64,000 nucleotides of DNA from Verrucomicrobiota bacterium. GTDB lineage: Bacteria > Verrucomicrobiota > Verrucomicrobiia > Limisphaerales > JACRJY01. The DNA is taken from contig JACRJY010000157.1 in NCBI GenBank assembly GCA_016235585.1, positions 1-64,000 on the forward strand, in the 5' to 3' direction. The position numbers were made by a program, and so were the translations under genes. This document shows, piece by piece, positions 10,501-18,609 of this stretch (the first letter of the stretch is position 1; the number at the start of each line of letters is the position of its first letter). The notes beneath the pieces are model-generated. The model was not told where the DNA came from, ran no database searches, and was given only the letters and a program-made list of their open reading frames with translations.

Positions 10501-10709
10501 TCGCCGTTGAGGAAGACCTCCATTTCGTCATCGCCGCTCGCGGCCAGCTCGGCCTTGGAAACCTTCCCGGCGACCTCGAACGACTTGCGAAAAAAGCGCA
10601 CGTCCGTGCCGTCGGTCTTTTGGAACCAGAGCCACTCCGGCGTCTGGGCGTCGAGTTGGAAGGCCGCCAGCGCGGCGACGAGGAAAAGGGCGGGTCTGAA
10701 TGATTTCAT
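7572..10709 (-). CDS. Large secreted PVC-type heme-binding dehydrogenase-like protein
   Basis: 1045 residues. A signal peptide (MKSFRPALFLVAALAAFQLDA) is followed by an N-terminal galactose-binding-like beta domain (WLWFQKTDGTDVRFFRKSF, with FLNGESVL), a Lys/Ala/Gln/Pro linker, a beta-propeller-like region typical of PVC membrane-bound dehydrogenases, a helical repeat region, and a C-terminal heme c domain with CIACHKMG and GPELTAIAARF. The track ORF begins 633 bases upstream; the signal peptide ATG at 10709 is the sensible start. It resembles the gene at 58322 throughout. Substrate unknown; probably periplasmic oxidation of a sugar or related compound. Confidence 0.85.
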   Translation of the reverse strand: MKSFRPALFLVAALAAFQLDAQTPEWLWFQKTDGTDVRFFRKSFEVAGKVSKAELAASGDDEMEVFLNGESVLKNKQWRSPARAVVTEKLRAGKNILAIRAANRGSSSAGAFARLEIVTDAGRKFIVTDPSWKASASEAVGWRMASFDDSGWAAPKSLGAMGVKPWGRVLGEVQPADGGKQAKAKQAKQAKPRPGASQGAPTAPEALFALPGFHVELLASATPEEGSWVSMAKDSQGRLLISPQWGKAENADEEKERGLLRVTLGPDGKVTKRELFARKFYDAQGLVFHQGAIYAVVNKYSTKFASGLYRLRDPKGDGSFDDIQLLKEIPGGGEHGPHAVEPGPDGKLYVMAGNHTKLVNDVAASSPHRNYQEDHLLPRQWDANGHATGILAPGGHIYRTDFEGKNWELFCAGFRNQYDFSFNADGEIFVYDSDMEWEWGTHWYRPTRVYHTPSGADVGWRSGSAKWPSYYPDGTPPVLDVGVGCPTGTKFGYGAKFPAKYQRAYYILDWTYGRILAVHLTPNGASYRATMENFICPLGLLYPASAAKKPLNVTDLEIGADGAMYFTVGGRNTQAGLYRVTYVGNEGTAPAKLIDSRGADARKLRRELEAFHGKEVAGAVGFAWKHLGSGDRAVRYAARLALESQPLYLWKAAVMAEGNSTAGLTALLALARVGGRESQLDCLTALDKWPLASLPEDKQLEKLRVLEVSFARHGKPSAGMAESLALRLGAQYPARSFNVNQELVQLLVFLEAPGTVKKTLALLEAAPTQEQQFAYLFHLRTLAGGWTLEQRQHYFTALNRYPNPQAKHEAATVEWFTSAGRDFADGNSFRKQLDKIRDDAIGTLSAAERTQLAGLISVRAAGPAGEGKGSFPEPKARTFAQEWKMTDLAASLDQVKKGRDFGKGRQAFVDAQCIACHKMGNEGGGVGPELTAIAARFASRDILESILEPSKVVSEQFQNTTVVKQDGDDVTGRLVDETDTELVLMPNQLQPDNRVTVKKSDVRSRTFSKLSPMPEGLVNVLSREEILDLAAFLEAGGRRGEAFGK

Positions 10710-10779
10710 GTATCGAGAGTGATTAACGACGGTGGAGGCAAAGGTCAAATTCAGAGAGTTGCGGCTCAATTGCCTTTCT

Positions 10780-10959
10780 GCGGAGCGCCGAGCATTGCTC
10801 GGCTGGCGCGAAACGCGGGATCCATCCGTGCCGAGCAATGCTCGGCGCTCCAGATTGAGCCACGGGCGCATCCGGGCACGGCCCCGGAACGCCGGACTCC
10901 GATCCGGCAGGGATGGAAAAGGGATGGATCCGTGCCGATTCGGAGATCGGCGCTCCGCC
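10780..10959. repeat. Cluster of four GGAGCG-headed palindromic repeats
   Basis: Four imperfect palindromes occupy most of the 341-base gap between 10709 and 11051. Copy A (10780-10803, plus) reads GGAGCGCCGAGCATTGCTCG; copy B (10830-10851, minus) is the same stem inverted; copy C (10886-10915, plus) has the stem GCCGGACTCCGATCCGGC; copy D (10934-10959, minus) has GCCGATTCGGAGATCGGC. B and D are both followed, on their own strand, by the same ACGGATC tail. Fixed head and tail with a changing but self-complementary stem is the pattern of REP-like elements. No gene is seen in the gap apart from these. Confidence 0.75.
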
Positions 10960-11050
10960 GCGCCCGCCAGGTCGGGGACAGCCCGGAGGCACGCTTGAGC
11001 CACTACCGCCGCGATTTGTATTTTGCCCCGCCGCTGTCTATCCTCGATCC

Positions 11051-11773
11051 GTGACCGACACCGCCGGACAACTCGTCGCCGCCGCCCGCACGCTCGCCGC
11101 CGCCGTGGGCCGGCTGAAATTTCGCCCGCCCGTGGCGCACGTCTATAATCCCCTCGACTACGCGTGGCCTGCGCACGAGCAGTATCTGCGGGAGTTCGGC
11201 GGCGGGCAAAGGCGCGTCGTCTTTCTCGGCATGAATCCCGGCCCGTTCGGCATGGCGCAGACCGGCGTGCCGTTCGGCGAAATCGCCGCCGTGCGCGACT
11301 GGATGGGCATCTGCGCGCCCGTCGCACCGCCGAAGCACGCACACCCGAAACGCCCCGTGGAAGGCTTCGGCTGTGCGCGTTCCGAGGTGAGCGGACGGCG
11401 GTTGTGGGGATTGTTCGCCGAACGCTTCGGCGCGCCGGAAAGGTTTTTTGCCGAGCACTTCGTGGCCAACTTCTGCCCGCTGGCCTTCATGGACGAAGGC
11501 GGTCGCAACCTCACACCGGACAAGTTTCCCGGCGCGGAATCGGAAAAACTCTTTGCCGCCTGCGACGAGCACCTGCGCCAGCTTGTCGAAATCCTCCAGC
11601 CGGAATGGCTGATTGGCGTGGGTGACTTCGCGGAGAAACGCGCGCGGCTCGCGCTCGACGGCCGCGGTGTGCGCTTCGGAAAAATTCTTCACCCCAGCCC
11701 CGCCAGCCCCGCCGCCAATCGTGGCTGGGCCGCTGCGGCGACGAAACAGTTGGAGGCGCTCAAGGTCTGGTGA
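11051..11773 (+). CDS. Uracil-DNA glycosylase, SMUG1 type
   Basis: Base-excision repair enzyme that removes uracil and oxidised pyrimidines from DNA. 240 residues from a GTG at 11051. Family 3 motifs are clear: GMNPGPFGMAQTGVPFG at the catalytic pocket (Asn of motif 1) and HPSPASPAANRGW near the C-terminus. The upstream ORF extension runs through the palindromic repeat cluster and is unlikely to be translated. It is a single gene between the repeat cluster and a convergent minus-strand gene; the call is firm. Confidence 0.93.
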   Translation: MTDTAGQLVAAARTLAAAVGRLKFRPPVAHVYNPLDYAWPAHEQYLREFGGGQRRVVFLGMNPGPFGMAQTGVPFGEIAAVRDWMGICAPVAPPKHAHPKRPVEGFGCARSEVSGRRLWGLFAERFGAPERFFAEHFVANFCPLAFMDEGGRNLTPDKFPGAESEKLFAACDEHLRQLVEILQPEWLIGVGDFAEKRARLALDGRGVRFGKILHPSPASPAANRGWAAAATKQLEALKVW

Positions 11774-11799
11774 AACTGCGCGCCACGCCCGCGATTCAA

Positions 11800-12981
11800 T
11801 CAAAGGAGTGCCAGCGGGTTCTGCCGCGTCTTGATCGGAAACGTCACGCGCTGACCACCGAGGCGGTGCGATTCAAGCACGGCACAAATCATTTCTACAG
11901 TCACAGCGCCATCGCGCACGCTGCACAACGGCTCGCGGCCTTCGCGGATCGCCGCAATGAGATCGCGACCGGCAACGACGTGCGCGGACATCAACTTGCC
12001 GAGATGGGCGATGGGTTCCGGCTGGCCGATGCCGGCGGTAGTGACCGGCTCCCACACGCGCGGTTCCTTCATCGGTTGGAACGGATTCCCCGCGCGGAAG
12101 TGCGCGAGCGGCTCCTGATCAATGCGGAAGTCGAACACGCCCTTGGTGCCGATGATCTGAAGCCCAAACCCGGCCGCGCGAACCCCCGCGTTCGCCACCG
12201 AGTCGAAGAACACCGGAAACCCGCGCTCCATCTCGAAGCGCGCATGGACTTCGTTCCCGGCGAGCAGACCAATGCCTTCGTCGCCTTCCTTCACATCAGC
12301 GCGCGTCACGGGCTTGCCGTCCTGCAATACCGTTGCCGAGCACGCGCGCGGCTTGCCCGCGAAGGCCGTGGCGAGATTGAGCAGATGCGAGCCGAGCACC
12401 CAGAGATCGAGCGAGCCGCCACGCTGGTCCTCTTTGCCGCGCGCGCGGATTTCCAGCACGCGACCGATGGCGTCCTCCGCGATGAGCTTTTGCAAAACGG
12501 GCAGCACCGGGTGGTAGCGATTGCGATGCGCGACGGCGAGCCGCACCTTGCGCCGCTCGCACGCGGCCACGAGTTCGTCCGCCTCGGCGGGCGTGCGGCA
12601 AAAAGGCTTCTCGATGTAAATGCCGCGCGCGCCGGACTCGACGGCGGCGAGAATCATGTCGCGATGCTGATCCACATGCCGCGGGCCGATGGCGACGAGG
12701 TCGGGCTTCGTCTCCGCGAGCATCTTGTGGTAGTCGGCGAAGCCTCTGGTCACTTTCATTTTCTTCAGCGCGCCTTCGAGGCCCTTCGCATCGGCGTCGG
12801 CGACGGTGACGATTTCCGTCTCCGGCATCAGCAGCCACATCGTGTCGAGGCCGTGGCCGTAATTGCCGCGCCCCGTGTGGCCGATGACAGCGACGCGGAG
12901 CCGGGCGGAGGAGTCGGCGGCACGGGATTGCAGCGCGAGCGCGCCGAGGGCGGTGGTGGCGAGAAAATGGCGGCGGTTCAT
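11800..12981 (-). CDS. Gfo/Idh/MocA family oxidoreductase, Tat-exported
   Basis: 393 residues. The N-terminus looks like a twin-arginine signal (NRRHFLATTALGALALQSRA). A Rossmann fold follows (LRVAVIGHTGRGNYGHGLD), with the EKPFCRT segment typical of the family's catalytic Lys region and HRNRYHP later. NAD(P)-dependent sugar or cyclitol dehydrogenases are the usual relatives, and Planctomycetes and Verrucomicrobia carry many Tat-exported copies. It is 26 bases from the convergent glycosylase gene. Substrate unknown. Confidence 0.88.
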   Translation of the reverse strand: MNRRHFLATTALGALALQSRAADSSARLRVAVIGHTGRGNYGHGLDTMWLLMPETEIVTVADADAKGLEGALKKMKVTRGFADYHKMLAETKPDLVAIGPRHVDQHRDMILAAVESGARGIYIEKPFCRTPAEADELVAACERRKVRLAVAHRNRYHPVLPVLQKLIAEDAIGRVLEIRARGKEDQRGGSLDLWVLGSHLLNLATAFAGKPRACSATVLQDGKPVTRADVKEGDEGIGLLAGNEVHARFEMERGFPVFFDSVANAGVRAAGFGLQIIGTKGVFDFRIDQEPLAHFRAGNPFQPMKEPRVWEPVTTAGIGQPEPIAHLGKLMSAHVVAGRDLIAAIREGREPLCSVRDGAVTVEMICAVLESHRLGGQRVTFPIKTRQNPLALL

Positions 12982-13030
12982 GTGGGGAGGATAAGAGTTG
13001 TTGGAACGAGTGGGATCAAGTTTGGAAAAA

Positions 13031-13795
13031 TCATTTGGTTATGCCCAGCGCCGCGTGCTGCGCCTTCACCGCGGCCTGGTAGCGGGCGAAGGCTTCCTCG
13101 TCGCGCTGGCAGCTCACGCCGCGGAAGACCATCGCGAACGCGCGGCGATCGCGCGTGGCGGAGCGGTTCGCGCCGGCGAGATGAATGGTATTGCCGTGAT
13201 GCGCCATGAGGTCGCCCGGTTGCAGGCGGATGGGCACCTCGCGCACGGCATCAGCGGGGCCGTAGTCGCTGATGGTCTGCGAGAAACCGAGCACGCCGGA
13301 GCGCGCGTGCGGCCGCGTCGGCAGCAGGTGCGAGCCGGGGACGTAGCGCACGCACGCGTTCTCCTCGTCCACCGCGTCGAGCGCCAGCCACATCGTCACC
13401 ACGTTGCAGGGCTTGAGCGAGAAATAGAAATTGTCCTGGTGCGGCGGCGTGCCTTTCTCGGAGAGCGGCGGCTTGTTGAACCACTCCGCCTCGACCGCCG
13501 CGCCGTCCTGCGCCGGTTCGCCAATGAGCGCCTCGGCCATCGCGAGCCACGCGGGATGCCGCCGATACGCCTCGAAGAAAGCATCCTGGCTCATGCGGTG
13601 AAGCTGCTTCAACGACTCGGGCTTCGATTTGTCCACGTCGTAGAACGCATCACTCGGCGGCAGGTTCGGCACAACGTCGTGGATGTAGCGGTCCAGATTT
13701 TGCGTCAACTCGGCGAACTGCTCCGGCGCGAGAAACTGGCGCGCGACGATGTAGCCGTCGCGGTCATAGGCAGACTTGAGGGCGATGAAGTTCAT
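13031..13795 (-). CDS. Phytanoyl-CoA dioxygenase family protein
   Basis: Fe(II)/2-oxoglutarate-dependent dioxygenase of 254 residues. The iron-binding HxD is seen in PPHQDNFYF and the distal His in MAHHGNTIHLAGANRS, followed by an Arg that would bind 2-oxoglutarate. The start at 13795 overlaps the stop of the ceramidase-like gene by four bases (ATGA), so the two are translationally coupled. Relatives include PhyH and many enzymes of unknown substrate in planctomycetes and verrucomicrobia. The track fused this frame to the ORF ending at 14992; the overlap and clean N-terminus support the shorter gene. Confidence 0.88.
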   Translation of the reverse strand: MNFIALKSAYDRDGYIVARQFLAPEQFAELTQNLDRYIHDVVPNLPPSDAFYDVDKSKPESLKQLHRMSQDAFFEAYRRHPAWLAMAEALIGEPAQDGAAVEAEWFNKPPLSEKGTPPHQDNFYFSLKPCNVVTMWLALDAVDEENACVRYVPGSHLLPTRPHARSGVLGFSQTISDYGPADAVREVPIRLQPGDLMAHHGNTIHLAGANRSATRDRRAFAMVFRGVSCQRDEEAFARYQAAVKAQHAALGITK

Positions 13796-15222
13796 GGTTT
13801 TCCCGGCGTGGCCCACAATGCCTTCATCTCCGCGACCGTGTGTTCCACGAGCGCCTGCCCGCCATTGGGTCCGATGCGGCTGCTCTGAATGACGGCGCTG
13901 TAACCGCCGCCCTTCACCGCGCGTTCGGTCGGGAGATAACCACCGGAGCCGGCGAGCTGGATGACGAAGGTCTGCACCGCCGGACTGCGCGCCTTCATCT
14001 GCACGCCATAATCGGTGAACAGTTCGAACTCGTTCGACGCGATGGCCACGTCGCCGAGGCGCAGGACGTGCAGTTCCATCTTCTGCGTGCCGGGGTCGCT
14101 GGCTTTTTGCAATTCGTAGCGGGTCACGACGGACTGGTTCCAGTTGTAGTTCCAGCGTTGCGCCGGATCCTTGGCAAACTTCTCCGTCTCCTTGCGTGCG
14201 TCCGCGACCTCCGCCTCCGTCACGACGCGCAACGGCAGTTCGAGATCCTTCACACGATGTCCGAACGCGGGGCTGGCGTGCCGGTCGAGTTGCGCGGCGT
14301 CGTAGGCCTCGGTCCAGCCGTTGACGATACGGCGGGCTACCTCGTCGAGGCGCGACAGGCCGCGCAGCTTGCGCATCCGGGTGTCGGCGGCCGTGCCATA
14401 CATCAGGCGCGAGGTCTGATCGCCGCCCGCGCCGTTCCACGCGATCACGTTCAAACCGGCGCCGTGGCGCGCGCGGAGTTGCTCGCGCACCGGGTGCCAG
14501 AAGTCTGCGTGAATGCGCGACTGGCCGCCCACCTCCTGCGCGGGGCATGGGACGTTGATGGCGGTGGCGACGAGCTTGTCCTGCGCGTCCCAGAAAAAAA
14601 GCGCCTCCAGATTGTGATCCTCGTAGCCCTCGATGCCGCGGAACTTGTCCGTGTCCGTCTTGCCATACATCACCGCCGAGCCGTCGGCGAAAACGGAGCG
14701 ACGATTTTGCGCGATGACCGCCTGGCCCTGGCCCCAGCCCACCTTGCCCGGCGCGCGCTTCTGCCACGCTTCGACGATCGCATCCGCCACGCGCGCGGTC
14801 ATCCACTCGGCGTATTCCGCCGGCTGCATGATGTCCTTCGGCAGATTGTAACGGCCCTCCTGCGTCACCGGCGCGGTGTGCGTGTGCGTGGCGGAGAGGA
14901 ACAACTTGCGCACGTCGAAATCCTTCAGGCGCGGCTGCACCTTGGCGCGCACCATTTGAAGAATTCCGTCCCGGATGGCCACGAGGTCGCACGACACGAT
15001 GATGGCCTGATCAACCACCTTGCCGCCCTCGCGTGATTCGAGCGCGAGCGCGGTGGCGCTGATGCGCGTCTCCGGCGATTTCGAGATGCGCGTGTTGCGC
15101 TGGCCATCGAGCGCCACCGGTCGGTCCGGCGTGATGTCCACCGTGGCCGCACCGAAGCGGAACTCCGCGGCGTTCAGCGAAATCGAGACGGCGGCGAGGA
15201 CGAAAATGAGCAAGGCTTTCAT
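13792..15222 (-). CDS. Secreted neutral/alkaline ceramidase-like protein
   Basis: 476 residues. A signal peptide at the ATG of 15222 (MKALLIFVLAAVSISLNAAEF) is followed by FGAATVDITPDRPVAL, the usual opening of the neutral ceramidase N-terminal domain, and by SATHTHTAP, the zinc-ligand motif of that domain. The protein is shorter than true ceramidases (about 650-750 residues), so it may be a relative with another amidase activity. It is coupled by four bases to the dioxygenase gene and lies 41 bases after the sialidase-like gene, so all three may be one transcript. Confidence 0.78.
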   Translation of the reverse strand: MKALLIFVLAAVSISLNAAEFRFGAATVDITPDRPVALDGQRNTRISKSPETRISATALALESREGGKVVDQAIIVSCDLVAIRDGILQMVRAKVQPRLKDFDVRKLFLSATHTHTAPVTQEGRYNLPKDIMQPAEYAEWMTARVADAIVEAWQKRAPGKVGWGQGQAVIAQNRRSVFADGSAVMYGKTDTDKFRGIEGYEDHNLEALFFWDAQDKLVATAINVPCPAQEVGGQSRIHADFWHPVREQLRARHGAGLNVIAWNGAGGDQTSRLMYGTAADTRMRKLRGLSRLDEVARRIVNGWTEAYDAAQLDRHASPAFGHRVKDLELPLRVVTEAEVADARKETEKFAKDPAQRWNYNWNQSVVTRYELQKASDPGTQKMELHVLRLGDVAIASNEFELFTDYGVQMKARSPAVQTFVIQLAGSGGYLPTERAVKGGGYSAVIQSSRIGPNGGQALVEHTVAEMKALWATPGKP

Positions 15223-15263
15223 TGGACGAATTGTGACGCGCGCGGTGCGCCCGGCGAGATTTT

Positions 15264-16496
15264 TCATTTCCGTTTTGGAGGCACGCTTTTGACAGGCGCG
15301 ATCAACGCCGCGCCCGGCATCTTGACCGCGTCAATATCGGCGAGCTTCACCTTCAACACCTCGACCGACTGCTTCCCGCCGGCGAACGCGATGAAGAGAT
15401 GCCCGTCGTGCTCGATGACGTGCGGGTAATCAACGTGCCGCCCGCCGACGAGATAAATCATCTTGGTGAACACCCGCCCGTCCTCGCTGACCGAGAGCAC
15501 GAGCGGATCGCGCCGCTTGGGTTTGGGATTGGACACCAGCACGTAGCGCCCGTCGCTCAATCGCAGGCCGCTGATCTTCGAGGTGGCGTCGGGGAAATTG
15601 GATTTGACCGGCTGGCTCCAGGTGCGGCCGTCGTCGGTGGAGAAGGCGCGATACAGAAAGCCGCTGCCCCGGTTGTCGCGGAACACGGCCATCAGGTTTT
15701 GATCCGGCAGAATCCACCAGTCCGGCTCCTCGGCCTTCAACTCCGACGCGCTGCCGAGCACGGGGAAGGACTCCCACGCATCGAGCGCCTTCACGCCGCC
15801 GACGAGGAAATGCACGCCCGTCGTCTTGTAGTCGTGCGCGCGGCGCGACATCATCCAGTCGCCCGTGCGCAGCTTCAGCGGCGGGAAATTGTTGATGGCG
15901 TCCTTGAAAACCACCCCGGCGTCCTCCCACGACTCATCGGCGGCTTTCAGGCGAAAGGCGCGCAGTTCGAGGCTCGCGCCGAAAAATCCCGCCGCCTCAT
16001 CCAGCGCCGCCAGCGCGAGCAGCTCGCCATCACGCCTCCAAAAGCCGCGCGCGATGTAGCGGAAGCCCTTGCTCGTGCGCGTTCCGTAGTGCGGCGACTC
16101 CGGCCCCGAATGCGGCGGCACGGGCGTGAGGAACCGCGGCGCGCTCCACTTCAAACCATCCGGACTGGTGGCGAACTTCACCCGCTGGCCCACGCGGTCC
16201 TCGATGCCGGGGCCATCGCTCCACATCGCCCAAAACTTCCCGTCGTGATGCGCGAGGTAGTTGTGCTGGTTCACGCCGCCCTTTTGCTTGTCGAGAGTCG
16301 TGGGAGAACTGGCCGGGGCGTGGACATCACTGACCACCGTGTGCTGGCTCGGCACGCGCGGCAGCCTGTCGAAATCCAAACGGTGCGGATCATCCGGCAC
16401 CCACGCTCCCGCGAGCATGGGCGACGGCGCGGGCGCGGCGGCTCGGGCCGAGACCGCCAGCAGGACGAGGCAAATCAGGAGCAGCGCGGGATTCAT
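15264..16496 (-). CDS. Secreted sialidase-like (BNR/Asp-box) protein
   Basis: 410 residues with a signal peptide at the ATG of 16496 (MNPALLLICLVLLAVSARAAA). An Asp-box is visible (STDDGRTWS), plus a weaker one (SPDGLKWSAP), as in six-bladed sialidase-fold propellers. A catalytic Arg triad cannot be placed by eye, so enzyme activity is uncertain; many verrucomicrobial relatives are annotated only as exo-alpha-sialidase. The track start is 51 bases further upstream, before the signal peptide. First gene of a likely three-gene minus-strand operon. Confidence 0.75.
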   Translation of the reverse strand: MNPALLLICLVLLAVSARAAAPAPSPMLAGAWVPDDPHRLDFDRLPRVPSQHTVVSDVHAPASSPTTLDKQKGGVNQHNYLAHHDGKFWAMWSDGPGIEDRVGQRVKFATSPDGLKWSAPRFLTPVPPHSGPESPHYGTRTSKGFRYIARGFWRRDGELLALAALDEAAGFFGASLELRAFRLKAADESWEDAGVVFKDAINNFPPLKLRTGDWMMSRRAHDYKTTGVHFLVGGVKALDAWESFPVLGSASELKAEEPDWWILPDQNLMAVFRDNRGSGFLYRAFSTDDGRTWSQPVKSNFPDATSKISGLRLSDGRYVLVSNPKPKRRDPLVLSVSEDGRVFTKMIYLVGGRHVDYPHVIEHDGHLFIAFAGGKQSVEVLKVKLADIDAVKMPGAALIAPVKSVPPKRK

Positions 16497-16705
16497 CGGG
16501 CCGCAGGATAACCACAACCAGACCGGCAGGGAAACCGCAATAGACAATCCCGATCTTTAGCCTCCCAAATTTTAGGCGCAAGCGGTCAAACCGTGTCTTT
16601 GCCTGTCGCGACGGCTCGCGAGGAAAAAGTGGATAAAAGCGTTGCTGCCGTTGGCGAAATCCGCATTCTGACACCACCTGTCACGGGTGGGCAAAATTAT
16701 AGAAA

Positions 16706-16782
16706 TGGCGGGAGCGGCGGGGCTCGAACCCGTAACCTCTGCCGTGACAGGGCAGCGCTCTAACCAATTGAGCTACGCCCCC
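16706..16782 (-). tRNA. tRNA-Asp (anticodon GTC)
   Basis: Read on the minus strand it folds as a full cloverleaf: 7-bp acceptor GGGGGCG with CGCTCCC (one G-T pair), TA, a GCTC/GAGC D stem, anticodon stem CTGCC/GGCAG around the loop CTGTCAC (anticodon GTC), a T arm with TTCGAGC, discriminator G and an encoded CCA. The first T-stem pair is A-C, otherwise all stems pair. A 28-base copy of its 3' end lies at 38295-38322. Confidence 0.95.
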
Positions 16783-16795
16783 GCGCGGGGACAGG

Positions 16796-16824
16796 AAAGT
16801 AGGCAAGGCTTCCGCTCAAGTCAA
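16796..16824 (-). promoter_or_regulatory. Promoter of tRNA-Asp
   Basis: On the minus strand TTGACT and TACTTT are separated by exactly 17 bases, and the -10 hexamer ends 13 bases before the tRNA 5' end. The -35 overlaps the stop codon of the upstream CocE-type gene by a few bases. The spacing and the match to the sigma-70 consensus are good. Confidence 0.65.
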
Positions 16825-18563
16825 CGCCCATTTGGATTGGCGGAAATCACCGGGGCAATCACGCGCGAAGCCTGGTTCCGCTGGTGGAAAACCGTGTTCG
16901 TCGCCAAGACGGCATTGACGGGAAACTCGATGGCCAGCGGTTCGCCGGTCTGCGGGTTGGGTTCGTAAAACGGCGCGCCCGTGCTCGCCACCGTGATGCG
17001 GATGCGATGACCGGCATTGAAAATCTGGCTCAACGAGCCAATGTCGAACGCGACGCGATAAATTTTCCCCGGCGTCATCAGCACCTCCCGCTCGAAGCCC
17101 TCGCGATACCGCGCCCGTCGCACGTAATCCGCGATGAGGATGCTCCGCCCGTCGGGATACACGTCGCTCACGCGCACGATGAAGTCGGTGTCGCGCGCGG
17201 TGGAGGAGACAAAAAGCTCCGCACGCAGCTTGCCGGTCCACTCGACGGGCGCGGCGAGCGGCGCGGTGGTGAAGGTGCGGACTTCCTTCTGCGCCTCGAA
17301 CTTCCGCGCGTCCGTCGCGCCGGGAAAGGCGGTGAACGGAATTTCCATCGGATGCTTCGGATCACTCACGTAGCTCGTCGCGGGCGGAGCGGCGACACTC
17401 TTGTCGCCGCCGTTGTCCAAATGGAAGGACGAGGGCGACAAGAGTGTCGCCCCTCCGCGCTCCGTGCTCAACCCGCCGCCGCCGTGGAGATAATAGGAGG
17501 TCTCCTTCGCCGACACGGGCCAGTCCTTCGCCATGCGCCATTCGTTGCCGGGAGCGCCGGGTTCGCCCACGGCGCCCATGACGTAGTAGCGCACGGGCGG
17601 CTCCTTCTCCACGCCGTTGTTCACGCCCTTCAGGAAATGGTCGAACCAGCGGAGCATATGCGCCTGCGTGTCGAACTTCGCATTCTCCGGATAAACCATC
17701 TCGCCAATCTTGTTCGACTTGGGATTGCCGCCATGCAGCCACGGGCCGACGAGAAGCTGCTGCTGCCCGCGCGAATTTTTGCCGCCGTGATGCTGCCGGC
17801 CCACGAAGCTCGCGAGGCTGCCCTGGCTCATGAAGTCATACCAACTGCCGATGGTAAAGCACGGGACGTTCATCTTGCCGAAGTGCAGCGAGCAATCCTC
17901 GGCGCGCCAGTAGTCGTCGTAGGTCTGGTGACGATACCACTCGGCCATGAGCGCACGGTTGTCGGCGGCATCGCGCGCGACCGTGTCCATTTTCTTGAAC
18001 CGCTCCGGCTTCGCCATGCCGCCGAGCCGGTAGCCCTCCTGAAAAAGACTGAGGCCCGTGTCCGTCATGTATTGGCAGACGAGGTGCGGCGGCGCGGTCA
18101 CGGCGAGGAAGTTTTGCGCGAAGCCGCCCTGCGAACCGCCGAACGTGCCGACCTTGCCGGTGCTCCACGACTGCGCGGCGAACCATTCGCAAAGGTCGTA
18201 GCCGTCGCGCAACTCGCCCCACGCCAGCGCGCGGTAGCCGACCCATCTGCCCTCGCTCAACTGCGCGCCGCGAAAGTTCACCCGCGCCGCCACGTAGCCG
18301 TGCGCCGCGAGCGCGGCGAGTTCCTTGCGCGAGGGCGCGGCGTTGATGACCGCGTAGCGCTGCTCAAAAATGGTCGGCCACGGCCCCGCGCCCGGCGGAA
18401 AATAAACGTAGGCGGAAAGGCGCGTGCCGTCGCGCATCGGAATCATCAGGTGCTCCTCGCGCACGTTGCCGAGGTCGAGCTTGGGCAGGGGCTTCTCGGC
18501 GGCGGGCACTAAAAATCCTGACAACAGGAGAACAATGCAGGCAAGGCGTTGAATCATAGTCAT
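16821..18563 (-). CDS. CocE/NonD family hydrolase (X-Pro dipeptidyl-peptidase S15 type)
   Basis: About 580 residues, alpha/beta hydrolase with a C-terminal jelly-roll domain. A signal peptide follows the chosen ATG at 18563 (an ATG at 18557 is equally possible). The nucleophile is in FGGSQGGF; IPMRDGTRLSAYVYFPPG opens the S15 domain and RVSDVYPDGRSILIADYVRRARYREG marks the C-terminal domain. It should hydrolyse peptide or ester bonds in the periplasm. Around residues 370-395 the frame runs through a pair of inverted palindromic repeats (17391-17451), giving GGATLLSPSSF and GGDKSVAAPPA, an apparent insertion in a surface loop. Confidence 0.88.
   Translation of the reverse strand: MTMIQRLACIVLLLSGFLVPAAEKPLPKLDLGNVREEHLMIPMRDGTRLSAYVYFPPGAGPWPTIFEQRYAVINAAPSRKELAALAAHGYVAARVNFRGAQLSEGRWVGYRALAWGELRDGYDLCEWFAAQSWSTGKVGTFGGSQGGFAQNFLAVTAPPHLVCQYMTDTGLSLFQEGYRLGGMAKPERFKKMDTVARDAADNRALMAEWYRHQTYDDYWRAEDCSLHFGKMNVPCFTIGSWYDFMSQGSLASFVGRQHHGGKNSRGQQQLLVGPWLHGGNPKSNKIGEMVYPENAKFDTQAHMLRWFDHFLKGVNNGVEKEPPVRYYVMGAVGEPGAPGNEWRMAKDWPVSAKETSYYLHGGGGLSTERGGATLLSPSSFHLDNGGDKSVAAPPATSYVSDPKHPMEIPFTAFPGATDARKFEAQKEVRTFTTAPLAAPVEWTGKLRAELFVSSTARDTDFIVRVSDVYPDGRSILIADYVRRARYREGFEREVLMTPGKIYRVAFDIGSLSQIFNAGHRIRITVASTGAPFYEPNPQTGEPLAIEFPVNAVLATNTVFHQRNQASRVIAPVISANPNGR
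17391..17451. repeat. Inverted pair of palindromic repeats inside a coding sequence
   Basis: GGCGACACTCTTGTCGCC at 17391-17408 and its exact reverse complement at 17434-17451, 25 bases apart. Each arm is itself nearly palindromic, and each carries a GCGGAG-type head on its outer side, so the layout matches a REPIN (two REP elements head-out). It lies in frame within the CocE-type gene with no stop codon. Confidence 0.75.
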
Positions 18564-18609
18564 AAAAGCTACGGGCAACGTGCTGATTCGCCTCCCCTTG
18601 CGTTGCTCT

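Noticed and set aside
10780-10959. CRISPR array
   Set aside because: Copies are few, alternate in strand, differ in their stems and have no regular spacers; no cas gene is near.
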